Positions 50,641-62,220 of a DNA stretch of 64,000 nucleotides are shown in pieces; positions within the stretch are counted from its first letter, which is position 1; the number at the start of each line of letters is the position of its first letter. The DNA is from Eumeta japonica (Eukaryota; Arthropoda; Insecta; Lepidoptera; Psychidae). The DNA lies in NCBI GenBank assembly GCA_005406025.1, contig BGZK01000741.1, forward strand, positions 124,001-188,000, written 5' to 3'. The position numbers and the translations under genes were made by a program. The notes under the pieces were generated by a model. It was not told the origin of the DNA, made no database searches, and saw only the letters and a list, made by a program, of their open reading frames with translations.

Positions 50641-50765
50641 CTACTGAGTGAGAGCTACAATGGCCGAGTGGGCCATTGTAACTCTCACTGGTTACATGGC
50701 CCGCTCCCCCTCCATCAGCCCATTCTCCTCTCCATCAGATGTCCTATTCCTCTTTAATATGTATG
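50640..50765 (-). repeat. Inverted partial SINE-like repeat
   Basis: Reads on the minus strand as the middle part of the same family (gataggac-like words: aaagaggaataggacatctg, gatggagaggagaatgggct, gagagttacaatgg). Together with 50420-50640 it makes a tail-to-tail pair. Confidence 0.5.
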
Positions 50766-50786
50766 AGACGTGCATCACTAAATTTA

Positions 50787-51040
50787 TACATATACCAGCC
50801 GTCACCCGCCCGCTTCGCTGGGCGCAAAATAATGATTAACATAATTTATGATTTATATATGCTCGTTTTAATTTCGCTCGAGTGGCATAAAATAATATCC
50901 TTCATTTTTAATATTAGCCGTTCTCGCTGTTATTTCTGATCCGGATCACGGCCCTGGTTCTTGGTTAAATCTTGATTCCATTGTCATGTCCGATCTTGGT
51001 CCCACTATTCCAATAACGATCTAGATTCCAATCTTCGCTC
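50787..51040 (-). mobile_element. Helitron-like relic
   Basis: Starts with cgtcacccgcccgcttcgct, a decayed terminal hairpin, and contains gatccggatcacggccctgg, cttgattccattgtc and cgatctagattcc body words seen in other copies. Confidence 0.4.
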
Positions 51041-51359
51041 TTCCTTGGCCATGGAGGTTAGTGGTAATAATTTGATGTTTTTACTACGATTTACATTTTT
51101 TTTAAATTAAAGGTACTTAATCTTCTTATAATATGTATAAATACACTTGTGATATTCATCTTCTATTCTGTTTTGAAACATAAATTTGATTATCATACGT
51201 CCGGCCATCAATGTATGACAAACGTCCATACAAACATATTTTTTTTATTATAAAAACCTATAATCATCTATAGACGATACTGCGTCGATAGGTTATAGCT
51301 TCGTACCGATAAGTTCAATAGTTTTTGAGTGATGCGCGGCCGAAGACAACTTATTAACT

Positions 51360-52350
51360 TCCCGCTAAGAACTTTGAAAATTTTCGAAAATCGGGAAGTT
51401 ATTGGTTGTACCCCGGTTTTCGAAAATCGAGTTTTCATCAGACCTTGATGTTTTGAGGTTCTAGGAAGCTCGCCTGACGAAATTTACGATGTTGTCTGTA
51501 TGCCTGAATGTAAGTATGTGGTATGTGTGTGTGTGTGTGTGTGTGTGTGAGGGTGGATGTATGTAAACCTTTTATAACTTTTGAACGGCTTAACCAATTG
51601 AAACCAAACTTTGGCATTCCAAAGAGTTTTATTAAACTTAGATTTTGTGAAAATTTGAACTGATTCGCATTGACAGATTCCAAGAAATATAAAAAAACTA
51701 AGACAATTAAAAAAAAAAATTGTTCTAATCGGCTTTACTTATCAATTTCAAAACAAATTATCTTTAAAATAATCACGTTGTTCACCGCCGGGTCGGTCAA
51801 AATCACTCGATTCGTTCTGAAATATCGTGAACGAAAAAAATCGCAAAAAGTAATTTTTTCAAAATATTCCAATATTTTCTACTTTATGAATGTTCTGTAT
51901 TCTTTTATAGAAATTAAAAACCTGCGTTGATTGTCGCTATTTCAGTCAAAATCGATTAATTTCTTCAGGAGATATCAAAAACAAAAAATAAAATAAAACA
52001 TCTCTAAAAAAATTTCTAAAATTCCGTATCGAATCAAATTCGCATTTTCAATTTTTTTTTTAATAAAAATGGAGATTTTTGAATTCTAAGTGCTCAAAAC
52101 GTACTTTAACTATGTTTTTGAGCTAGGAGCTCAAAAAAGTACTATAATTTACTGATATCAATATGTTTGAACACTTTGGGCTTGAAAATAGCACGAAGTT
52201 TCAGGAGAGGCCTGGAAGGTGAGCCGTAGTTCGAATTTTTAAGCTTACACACTAAGGAAATTTCAAAAACCTATAGACAACCAAGTATATTTTGATATTC
52301 AAGGAGCTCAAAAACAAATCAACGAACAGTGGGAAGTTTTAGCGATGGCC
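51360..52350. repeat. Microsatellite-associated dispersed repeat, copy 2
   Basis: Contains cgggaagttattggttgtac, a (GT)n run at 51523-51549, gtaaaccttttataactttt, gaacggcttaaccaattgaa and cttagattttgtgaaaattt, parallel to copy 1 at 45540. The start has a short inverted pair: ttttcgaaaatcgggaagtt and ggttttcgaaaatcga. Confidence 0.6.
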
Positions 52351-53889
52351 TTCAGGGTCAATCGTTTTACATATTTTTTCATAATATATATTTTTCAATA
52401 CATATTATATATAAATAGATAGATGTATAAGACGTGCATAAACAAATGTGTTTTTCAAAAAACATTTACTTTTGATTCGAAAGTTAAAATTCGAAAGATG
52501 TTTCAATTATTATTTTTTATGTAATATTAAAAAGAGGAAAGTGGCGTAGGAAACGACAAAAAACACGTCTTTGTGAATTAAAGTATATAGGAGATTTTTT
52601 TTTCTATATTTATTTACAATGTTTATTTAAAAACTATCAAATTTAACTTTAGGTCGATATTTAGAATTACTTAAGTAGTATTTTCACAGAATTCCACAAA
52701 TTCCTTATCGAGAAAGTCATTAATACATTCAGACTTAACGCACAGTTAAACAGAAATTTCGACCCAGTTACAACATTCCGTCTTGTATCGTTCGAGAAAT
52801 GCAAGCGAGGAACTACCGGAACAGCGATAACTCTGCAAATTAAACTAAACAAACTTGGTGATATACGAGTTAAAACTCAAAGTTCGGAGGGAAGGATTGA
52901 TTGATGATTTGAAAATGGGGGTTTGTCATTTCACAAGTTATACCCAAAACAGGGGGGATTTCCATAAAATTATGAACATTATAATGTGTAATAACCTGCA
53001 AGATTGCAAATTCGTTCGCAAAGTAACGACGAGAGCAATGTAATTTTAGTTGTTTCAGAAATTTTATTAAGATGAAATTCATTCTAGACATCGGACCCAC
53101 CAAGTTATTGGAATAACTTGCGCAGTTAGCGTGCCTGTTTATATTTATTTAATATTTTCACTTCTATCTGATGTTTTAGGAGAATATTAAATTACTAGAT
53201 TTCCATTAGATCATCTACAAATACAAATTTTTATACCTTGGTAAGAATTTCGAACAAAATGATATTAATTTATCAGAGCATGTTTTTTTATGAAAGAGAA
53301 TTATAAAAATTATAACTTTTGATTTCAATATATTCTTCAATTCTATCGTCCACGGTAATAATTAAAAGTAGAATACATTCAAAATAAAAATGCTAGCAAG
53401 ATGGTTTTGATCAGATTGAATTATATAAGACAATCTTATCATAAAGCGTTAAATGAACTTAGGTAGATGTAAATCACGATTAGGTCAATGAACAATAATC
53501 GTGAACTAAAACGACAGCTGATTACTGACAATTTGTACCTCTTTTTAATGAAAACGCACCGGGATGACCACACGACACGAAACCACAAACAAGGCTATCG
53601 CAAGAATTGTATCGATATCTTTCGCTTTGATTCCGTAAAAAGCTATTATTAGTCGTTATTTTATTTCAAATGAAATCAAATCGAATCGAAAGTCTCTTTA
53701 TTTGGTAGGTAATGGAATTACACTTGAAACAGATCATTAATGAATTCTTTTTGACGTGAATATTATTACCAATTTCAAATACCGATTTAAGTGATTCATA
53801 CATTTTAAATGAACCTAGTTACGTATGTTTCATCAGTTTCTAAATTTAATATAAATAATTCATAAATTTTATACTTATTTTCGCCATGA

Positions 53890-54500
53890 AGGTAAACGTT
53901 TTTTTTTATCGCTTATTATGTACCTAAATTTTACGACATCATCGCATTGTTATAAAAGTTTTGGGGCTTCTGATGAAAAAACTGTGTCAAGTAGCTTTCA
54001 CAATCCTCTCTCGATGTTAACTTGACACCATTTAAAGAATTCTGAAAACCTAAAACACGTGAAAAACTGAGGTTGAAAGGTCAGGGCTATATGATGGATG
54101 CATTAAAACTTTCCAGCCAAACTCTCTCAATATTTGCTGAGTGGCAAAAGACGTGTGTGTTCTGGAGTTATCTTGGTGAAAAACCACACCGTTTCTGTTG
54201 ATCAATTCAGGCCGTTTTTCTCTACTTTTTACTTGACATTTATCAGCTGTTCGACGTATAAATTTGGATTGATGGTTTTGCTCGGTATTAAAGCTCATAA
54301 TGAATAATTCCGATCTAATTCAACCATACATATAGTATTATTGTGAGTCAATCCTGGTTTCTCTATAGTCTGTGGCGTTTGTTTGCCTTTTAACCATGGT
54401 CTTTCACACGTTCTTGTCGTAAGTAATCTACCGTTTATTACCAGTGATCAATGTTTTCAAAAACGGTTCGATAATGAAACCGAACCGTTTTTGAAATAGA
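53890..54500 (-). pseudogene. Mariner-like transposase pseudogene (b), C-terminal part
   Basis: Minus strand. An intact stretch of 82 codons (54050-54298) reads EKRPELINRNGVVFHQDNSR, then FGWKVLMHPSYSPDL: the VFHQDN block with the second catalytic Asp and the YSPDL block with the third. Upstream, 54300-54480 decays through a TYDKNVK-like stretch of the first-Asp region; downstream, the decayed SREDC...QKPQKFY tail runs to about 53890. The N-terminal DNA-binding half is missing. Confidence 0.8.
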
Positions 54501-54509
54501 GCTATAGTC

Positions 54510-56180
54510 AGAAGGTTCAAAATTACTGTCGAGTGTAAACAAATGTCATCTCTTTCACTCACATGTAAAAGAGCATGCGCACTCGGATACATTCAACGGT
54601 CAGGTAGCGTGCAGGTGCTATGTTGTGTCCTGTTCTATCACACGGGCCTCGGAGGCTCTACTTTCTCTCTCGTACCTATTAAATAGCTCCAATTCTAAAA
54701 CTTTATAGCTTGGCAATAATATTTCGTGAACGGTTTTTGCAGGCAAGTCTATACGATTGGTTTTGTAATTAAATTACCTTTCTCATGGTGTAAATTTGGA
54801 TTGGTTATCAGATCGGAGTAGTTACCTATATTGACTTACCTATTCACATCTGCTTGCCAGGTAACCATGAACAGAAATAAGTAGGCAAGCCTACCTACTC
54901 ATATTCTGTGTGTTAAAAACTATCAGTTGAGCTGAAATTCATTCAGTTATCAAAAGAGTGAAGTTGTTTTTATAAAGAAGGATATTATGAATATTTGCGG
55001 AAAAATGCATGATCGATTCCATACTGTATGTACTATGTACTCAGCTACTGTTAACTTTTCTCGGTGTTTTTCATGCTATGCCTATCTAGTTACCTACTTA
55101 ATACAATTGGAATTACAATACATATCAGCGAATAGAAAGAATACAAATATATTTCTTAGGAAGTTAATTGGAAATTCTAATAGCATTTAGTCGGCCGATA
55201 TTAAATGTTTATTGACGTTCAAACAAGAACGTATTGTTTCATTATACAGATTAATTGTTACGTAAAAACATTATTTTAATGTACCTATAGTAATTTAAAT
55301 TAAATTTTGGGCATTACTTACATCAGAGAGAGTTTTTCGTTATCAAGAAGTTGTTTGTAGAATTTCCATAAGGTATATTCATGAAAAACGATTGTATTTT
55401 ATGAAAAATGTGTCTAGCGAATAACCACAGCAAGGAAATTATTTATAGAATCGGTAAAAATACAAAAGTAAAATATTTTTTTTAACACGTTTTTTGCAAA
55501 TTAGACCCCTATCGCGTTAATTTACAACTTCACATTTTTTCCGGAGCATCTCACGGCTACATAGCAAAAAATGTGCAATTTATGAAAGAAAGTAACATTT
55601 ATGGTAAATATTCTCTGCTATATTTTTTCGAGTTATCTTTAAAGGGGACTTTATTACGAAGGTTCCTTCGTTTGTCCTTCTGTCCATTTGTCTGTCAATA
55701 GGATCGTCACTATAATGTATCTTTTGAATTTATAGTTATTAAATTATAGTGAACTATACTGGATAATCTTGTAAAACTAATGTGGAAGTTTGTATATAAC
55801 TTCCCAAAATGATAGATAACACATCCACAATTTCTAAATACTTTCCTAAATTTAACGAAGAGATTGTTTCATCATGTCCTTGAAAAATTAATTCTTGTTT
55901 ACCGAAAAAGCACATTATATCGATTAAACATTGAAAAATATTATTTGAATTATGTTTCTGAAGGTTTAACTTATATTGGCTACTTAAACTTGTTTAGATG
56001 CGAGTTTTACCAAAAGTATGCAATTTTAAGCACTACTCTAAATGTTATTCTAACTAGTCGTGTTTTTAAAAAGCATTATTCAAATTATGCAAATCAATAT
56101 ATCCGTGATTATTCCAAACTGATTTCTTAGCTGCGAATAATATACATGGAAAACAGAACAATTTATTTTTGATTTTGCAC
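54510..56180. other. AT-rich stretch, no recognised feature
   Basis: Contains an open frame of 88 codons at 55864-56130 (+) starting at TTG. It has no motif I recognise, and long frames of this composition arise by chance. Confidence 0.4.
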
Positions 56181-56188
56181 GCAGTAAG

Positions 56189-56515
56189 CTAACTAAACAT
56201 TTCAAAATATTTATTGCAAAATTTTTCACTTATTTTTCCTAATTTTTGTCTCAAGTTTGTGTTTGGTAACGGCCAGCCGGTTTGCAGTATTTGTAACCTT
56301 TCCGTGTAAAAAAACTGTTTAAGTGTGTTCAGAGTACTGTTTAATTTTAATAAGCACATATTTACTACACAAATTTCACAGCTGTCGCTAAACATTTTCA
56401 CTACTTGCATGACAGAATGACAATCAATGGCCAAAATATGGAGTGGCAAATAATTTGTTTCATAAGGGCGAGACGGCGCTTGAGGAATTACGATATTCAC
56501 CACTCCCTTTTTGCA
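56189..56515 (-). other. Unrecognised minus-strand open frame
   Basis: An open stretch of about 108 codons reading KKGVVNIVIPQAPSRPYE and ending KFCNKYFEMFS before TAG. Residue composition looks more protein-like than the AT-rich frames around it, with five cysteines, but no family is recognised and there is no ATG near the 5' end. It could be an exon or a transposon-derived fragment. Confidence 0.2.
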
Positions 56516-56557
56516 GATACATTATTTAAGTGGACTGTAAATGCGGCTATGTATGAA

Positions 56558-56874
56558 TTTAACATATAATACAGATTAGATATTTCGGAACGATCCTGGA
56601 GCACATTGCAGGAGATCTTCCCGAGGAATATAATCGCGCGCATCTGCAGGCCGTGGACCAGACCAACGCTTCGGCTTCTTCCAGGTCCTCACCAGCGACT
56701 CAAGATATTTATACGCGTGTAGATTTCAATTACACGGAGCTGACGCGTGCGTATCCGGCGCGGTTGACCGTTATCGTTCAAGTCACGATGTCGAAGTTAC
56801 GTGCGGCGGGTGGTGTGGGAACGAATGGGCACTGGAAATCTAAATTGTATGCAAAAAAAAAACAAACACAGTGA
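56558..56874 (+). other. GC-rich unrecognised open frame
   Basis: Open from just after a TAA to a TGA at 56872-56874, about 105 codons, including ILEHIAGDLPEEYNRAHLQA and DIYTRVDFNYTELTRAYPAR. GC content is much higher than in the flanks and the opposite strand is also largely open in places, so coding direction is uncertain. No ATG near the start. It could be an exon, or part of the BEL/Pao relic's flank. Confidence 0.25.
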
Positions 56875-57078
56875 CTTGGCGCATACACTTTCCCCTGGGT
56901 AGAAGGGTTACCTTCAAAAATGTAATTAACATGAAGCGGAAACAGAACGGTGTAAAACTAACTAATTTTGTATATAAATATGTATTACATATTGTACAAC
57001 GAAGTAAATGAATTAAAATTGTAAATGTGTTAAGGAAAAAATTCTGAAAGGACTATTGTGACGGTAAAGGGCATAATT

Positions 57079-58322
57079 TCACAACTGGACGCTTAAAATG
57101 TCCTCTCGCGGGTCTGACAAGAACGACTCGCACTCGTCCTTGGCAGGAAATACCTTCTCTACCTTGTCTAAGTGTCGATGTAGAGGAGGGGCGTTTTCGC
57201 TATTTATAAGTACTAGACTACCGACCCTAATAAAATTAGGGGGAGTATTCCACTTTTCGCGGACTTGTAATGTAATATATTCATTTTTCCATCGAGTCCA
57301 AAAGGATTGGACTATTTTGTCTATTAACTGATATCTAGGTAGTACATGTAAGCGCTCTTCGTTAATTTCTCGTAGGGATAGGTATTTTAAAGGCGACAAA
57401 GTTAAAAAATGCGCGAGCGGATCGCTAGCGATAGTCTGCATGCTGCATAAAGGACGCGTATTTAAAATTGCCTCTATCTGTGTTAAAACCGTTGACTACT
57501 CCTCATAAGTTAATATTTGATTTCCCATTAATTTAAATAAATGAGATTGTATACTTTTGATATTCGACACGCATTTGCCTGTGAAATGTGGCGGACTATG
57601 TGGATATAAATGCCAAGTTGTGCGGTTCTCATTAAATTAATGTTGCATGAATTTTGTATAATCTTGCGAAATAATAAATTGATGAAATTTATTTAAATAA
57701 GTTTTAGTCCCGATAAAGTTAATTCCATTATCAGAATATATACACGATACAGAGTTACGTCGAAATATAAAGCTTTTAAAGGCGTTAAGAAAACAGGCTG
57801 TAGACAAACTCGAAGCTACTTCGATATGTATAGCACGCGTGGTTAAACAAATAAACAAACAAATATAGGCCTTTTGTAGTAGAATGCCGCGGCCACGCGA
57901 TAAAGTAATTTTTAACGGTCCCGCAAAACCAGTGCCGGTGTGTATGAACGGTTTGACCGTGGGTATTACCCGACACGGCTTGTGATCGGCTAAGAACTCC
58001 GGTCGCCATCAAATGTGGGTATTTCTATTGGCGGTAAATTTAGGCCTACACTTTCGCAAGTCTAGATCATTAGGCTTTGTGTCACGCTGTTTAGGAGTCA
58101 ATTTATTTTTGGTACGTTTGATCCGAATGAAAAGTTCTTCGAGTGAAATCCAGGCTTTATAATTTCAGGTTCGTAATTAGAATGTATATCCGATATCCTT
58201 TCATTTAATTCCTGAATAGCGTTCGAAAAGTCCCTACGAGTATCTTCAACGGTCTCTGTCTCATGCAGAAACAATTCAGCATCATTTGTAACCTGTTGTG
58301 ACAATTTAAAAATTCTTTGCAC
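57079..58322 (-). pseudogene. BEL/Pao LTR-retrotransposon relic, gag joined to integrase
   Basis: Reading on the minus strand from 58322: a helical gag-like N-terminal stretch (QRIFKLSQQVTNDAELFLHE), then in another frame NLPPIEIPTFDGDRS, the usual start of the BEL/Pao gag core. It runs at about 58000 directly into integrase: VKPFIHTGTGFAGPL, then the core LTTRAIHIEVAS and IYSDNGINFIGT with the second catalytic Asp (57637-57858), and the C-terminal DUF5641-like domain (KWNTPPNFIRVGSLVLI, LDKVEKVFPAKD) to 57079. Protease, reverse transcriptase, RNase H and the integrase zinc region are missing, and several frame breaks separate the parts. LTRs were not recognised on either side. Non-functional. 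Confidence 0.75.
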
Positions 58323-58393
58323 TCGATTATAATAAGCGTTGCAATGCTATTATAATGATTTAATTTTCTTTTCCCTCATTGTGAATTACGTAA

Positions 58394-58923
58394 ATGAAGT
58401 TTAGGCTACTGAAAGTCTGGAGCCCTACAGCCTGCGGTATGATATTTGTGTGGTAAGTTATACACAAATGTATAATATACATAAAATGTGCGATGACATG
58501 TATTATTCTATAAATATATAGTGAATTGAATTAATTAAAGAAGTTTCTTTCAGTCGAAGCTATCAAAATTGTGGTGTTTACGAAATAAGAGGGTCTTCAC
58601 TGTCAAGAATGGTTATAACGTATGCACGTATTAATTGTAAAGCGCTATTTAAAATCATAAAAGCGTTCAGATTACAAAGAGATTTAATTTTGTCGGCTTC
58701 TCTATCTAAGCAGAATCTTAAATTGTGTCTTTGTGATGATGACAAGTTTTTAATGCATAATAAACTAATTTTTACGAATGTGCGCTGTACGTGTACTATT
58801 AAGGCAAAAGAAGACGGTGCCTTACAATTAACAGCGCTACCTTACGGTAATAGATTATATCGTACTGCTTATGAAATACTAGAGATGTTTAACCATAATC
58901 ATAGAAGACGCTGTAATAAATAA
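58394..58923 (+). CDS. Candidate two-exon gene of unknown function (142 aa)
   Basis: Exon 1 is 58394-58452, beginning at ATG directly after an in-frame TAA, and ends in a perfect gtaagt donor. Exon 2 is 58554-58923, behind the acceptor tttctttcag, and ends in TAA. The 101-bp intron joins the two in phase (TG + T gives Cys20). Exon 2 alone is open for 123 codons and its composition is protein-like. The product starts MKFRLLKVWSPTACG. It has two CxC pairs (C78/C80 in KLCLCDDD, C98/C100 in RCTCTIKAKEDG), and by eye a helix, several strands and a final helix (RTAYEILEMFNHNH). No signal peptide or membrane segment. I recognise no family. It lies 72 bp beyond the BEL/Pao relic, on the opposite strand. 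No AATAAA closely follows the stop. Confidence 0.45.
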
Positions 58924-58929
58924 TTCGTT

Positions 58930-60655
58930 ATTGCTATTGATTTTCGTATTTATTATGTAACAAAATTATTTGATTTTTTAACAATATACATTGACTCGTG
59001 TTGCTATTCCGATTGCCCAACCTCCTCTTGTACATAAACGTACCCACGTAAAACTTTTGGCTGTACCATTTATACAGCCAACCAGGGTTTTTTTAATTTG
59101 TCGGAGGTGTAGTTGGTCTTTTTATATATAAAAAAACAAGGAGATTGTGTTTGTTTCCGGAATGATATACAGTATATTCAAGAAGAGCTAATTATAATCT
59201 CCGGTGTTTTTATACATTGTAACGTTCGATATATTTTTAATATTAAATCTATTTCGCTATTCTTAAATTCTTAAGTTTATGGTATAGCTTGAAATTTAGG
59301 CTTACTTTAAAATCTATCAGCTTTATCTCAGTGAACATTTTAAATATTTCTTATTCATAATGTTACCAGGATGTAAATATAACTCATAATGCTATTATTT
59401 AATTTTTCGTGTTATTAGTTTTTTACTTGGCTCTAAAACAAAACAACAAATTTGCAAATTTTTCACTTTAACGAAGCAGATTCAAAAGTATCAATGTCTT
59501 ATATTAATTATTATAGTAATATGGTTTAAGTCAGAAGTATAAAAAAAATATATATTATTGAATTTATGAGCCAACAAAAATTTACCTACTATTCTTCAAT
59601 TGAGAGAACTCTATCATATTAGCCTATTATTAAGCATAACATGTACTTGAAAAACGTCATTGATCTTGTGAACCAAGGGAACGAAAAACTTTAATTTATT
59701 TCATATCACTATCAAATAATATTGATATAAATAACCATCACGAATAATAAAGAAATAATAATAAAAAAATAATAACATAAACACACATCTATTAATTTTA
59801 AGTGTAGGCAGAGACCACAAATCTCCATATGGTATGATGTTTACATATCGTTCTTGCTTTACACACATCCATCAACCGTTTCGAGCAAATATGGCCACAA
59901 AATACTAATGAGAGTTCTGATTAAAATCAATACTGTCTACTTCATTGCAAATAAGTTACTTGATATTCTGGGTTTTTAATATATTTTTAAGTACATCTGC
60001 ATTCATGTAAAATATTAGACTAGATTGATCTAGTGAAAAAAAGGAACGTACCCTGTTCTAAAATTACTTCTAATTTAGTTTGTAAATAGATCAGAAAATA
60101 GTATATTGTAGTCATTGAACAAAACTTTAATATTGTTGTGAAAGACGAACAAGGTGGGTTTGTAAAATATAATTTTGAAGATATTGCATTTCAAAAAGAA
60201 TCCTCATATCTGCTAATTATCGCATAGGTTACTACATCCACTAGGTTAACAACCGCCGAAATATAACATAAAAGACATTGCACAAAAAAAATGCACCAGA
60301 AATGTGGAGTATTTATATTTCATAATGATTATTTTGCAATTACTATTATATAATCAAAATATTTGTGTTTATTAGTAGTACATTTAATTAATATATTTAA
60401 TAGTATACTTAATAGATTATTATTAGTATATTTAATTTTCAACTTAGAGAAAGAGATACTTGTTATTGTCTATTCTAACCTCATTTTTTTTTCAGACAAT
60501 TTAGATTTTCAGTGGTCATTCCTTTTTATACCACATAATAGGCATAGTAATATATAGGCATAGTAATATATTCAAAATTCGCTAGTCTGCATAAGTCTAC
60601 ATATTATATAAATTGTGAAAATAGTAAAAATATAGTAGAAGTTACTTCTATGATA
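58930..60655. other. AT-rich stretch, nothing recognised
   Basis: Both strands lack convincing frames, and no repeat boundary is visible. Short mononucleotide runs only. Confidence 0.5.
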
Positions 60656-60659
60656 TCTT

Positions 60660-61740
60660 TTTAAAGCATTCTTCTTCGCCGTCTATATAAAGCTTTATGC
60701 ATCTAAACCAGTTTTTAAAACACATCTTTCACATCGCATCAGGCACCTCTTCAATTGCCTTTTCCGATGCAGCCAATGCATCTCCTAATGACGAAAACTG
60801 TTTTCTCGTTTGTTTATTTCTTATTTTAAGGAACAACATACACGAGGTACCAGTTCGGAATCGTAAGGAGGGTGAGTTATAAGTTTGGCCGGTGTGCTGC
60901 CAAGAAAGTTTTGAACATTTGGCGTAGATATTCTGTCCTCTCGAAGCAACAGCCTAAAATGGTCGGTGTTTTATCGCTTGCTATTCACATCAGTAAAACA
61001 TTGTATTCTTTCTAACAGCAAGCACTTCGTATCATACCGTCCGGCGTTGATGATCCTTCGATCACATTTAGGTATCGGCACCATTTGACCTGGCAAACAA
61101 AAAACGTTACGCATAAAATTTTGCTTGCACGTCACACTTGCTTCACTTCAATAGACATCGGTTCATTTCGAAACAGCCACGCGGTCGACTGACGCCTTGT
61201 TTCTGGATCATACAGATAAATCCATGATTAATGGCCCGTAGCGATAGCGCAGACGCGTCGAGACGAGCCTGCTTATAGTTTTGCTATCGTGTTACGTCAC
61301 CATTACATCCGAACTTGCTTTTGAGTTTGCGTCAGATTGTATAGTATCCGGGGTTAAACTATTATCTTCTCACGATTATGCCCATGTAGAATTTCACGCA
61401 CACTTCTTGTTTCAATATTCAGTATATATTCACTCTATTTTTATGTAATTTGTTATTGTTTAGAATAAAATTTTGCACTGCCAGCTCAATTAGGCGCGTT
61501 GTCAAACAGGCGTCACAAGGTGACTGAATTTTTCTTCGTTTGCTAATGTTATTCGATTGCCTTTAAATTCATTGTACCAGCGAAAAACGGTAGCTTTAGA
61601 AGGGTTTTTGTTTTTGAATGCCATTAGAAGCTTTTCAGATGATTCCTTTGATTTTAATAGACATATGAAATCGTACAAATTGTCGTGCGTAAAAGCTCTT
61701 GTTGTAGATTCACTTTTCAGATAAGCAGAAAATATTGATT
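60660..61740 (-). pseudogene. Mariner-like transposase pseudogene (c), near full length
   Basis: Minus strand. From about 61650 downward the translation gives the DNA-binding region (AFKNKNPSKATVFRWYNEFK), then a decayed middle, then THPPYDSELVP in place of HPPYSPDLAP, and finally ALAASEKAIEEVPDAMWKM and CFKNWFRCIKLYIDGEE, the mariner C-terminal tail, around 60660-60800. Many stops and frameshifts are present; the third catalytic Asp of the PYSPDL block is replaced. Order and spacing cover nearly the whole transposase. The sequence is a different lineage from the copies at 17910 and 53890. Confidence 0.7.
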
Positions 61741-61807
61741 ACGCTCTTAAAAAAAAAAAGTGGACTAAAATACAAATTTTAAATTTTTCTTCTTAAATAA
61801 TGAAGTC

Positions 61808-62110
61808 TATAACTCACTAACTTTTACCTGCGGTTCCATCCGCGTAGACATAAAATGAATACTTTCATCTTTTATATCTTATAAAAAATATAGAAAATTT
61901 ATTTTTCTTTACAACTTAAAATACCGCAAATACATTCTCCATGTCCAAATATAGTAAGTATTATACCAATTTTCATCGAGATCGGTTCAACGATATAGAA
62001 GTTGATACGCTACAGCGCCACCTGGTGAGGCTTTACAACAAAGCACATAGCACATAAAAATTCTCGACCAAAAATACATATACATCCTAATTCTTATGGT
62101 GATCGATCGA
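61808..62110 (-). mobile_element. Helitron-like relic
   Basis: actaacttttacctgcggtt, ccatccgcgtagacataaaa and tgaatactttcatc: the terminal hairpin with CTAG changed to CTAA on this strand, then the usual body start. The body includes gagatcggttcaacgatata, a word common in lepidopteran repeats. Confidence 0.5.
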
Positions 62111-62220
62111 ATGGTGTTGGAGTTTAACGATAACATATATTTATGCACAAATATTCATTTTTATACATATAGATTCAAAACCAACTTGGCCAACGACATA
62201 ATAGCAATTATATAACTTAA

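Larger units (their letters stand above)
47860..53885. other. Intergenic stretch with repeats
   Basis: No gene identified. Overlapping frames on both strands at 47954-48298 match nothing I know. 48418-48463 is a stem with perfect 14-bp arms (ctttctatatttga). It holds SINE-like copies at 49925-50035 and 50420-50765, a Helitron-like relic at 50787-51040, and copy 2 of the microsatellite repeat at 51360-52350. The rest is AT-rich. Confidence 0.5.

Noticed and set aside
51523..51549. (GT)n run as a possible Z-DNA or regulatory element
   Set aside because: It is an internal part of a dispersed repeat also present at 45.6 kb.
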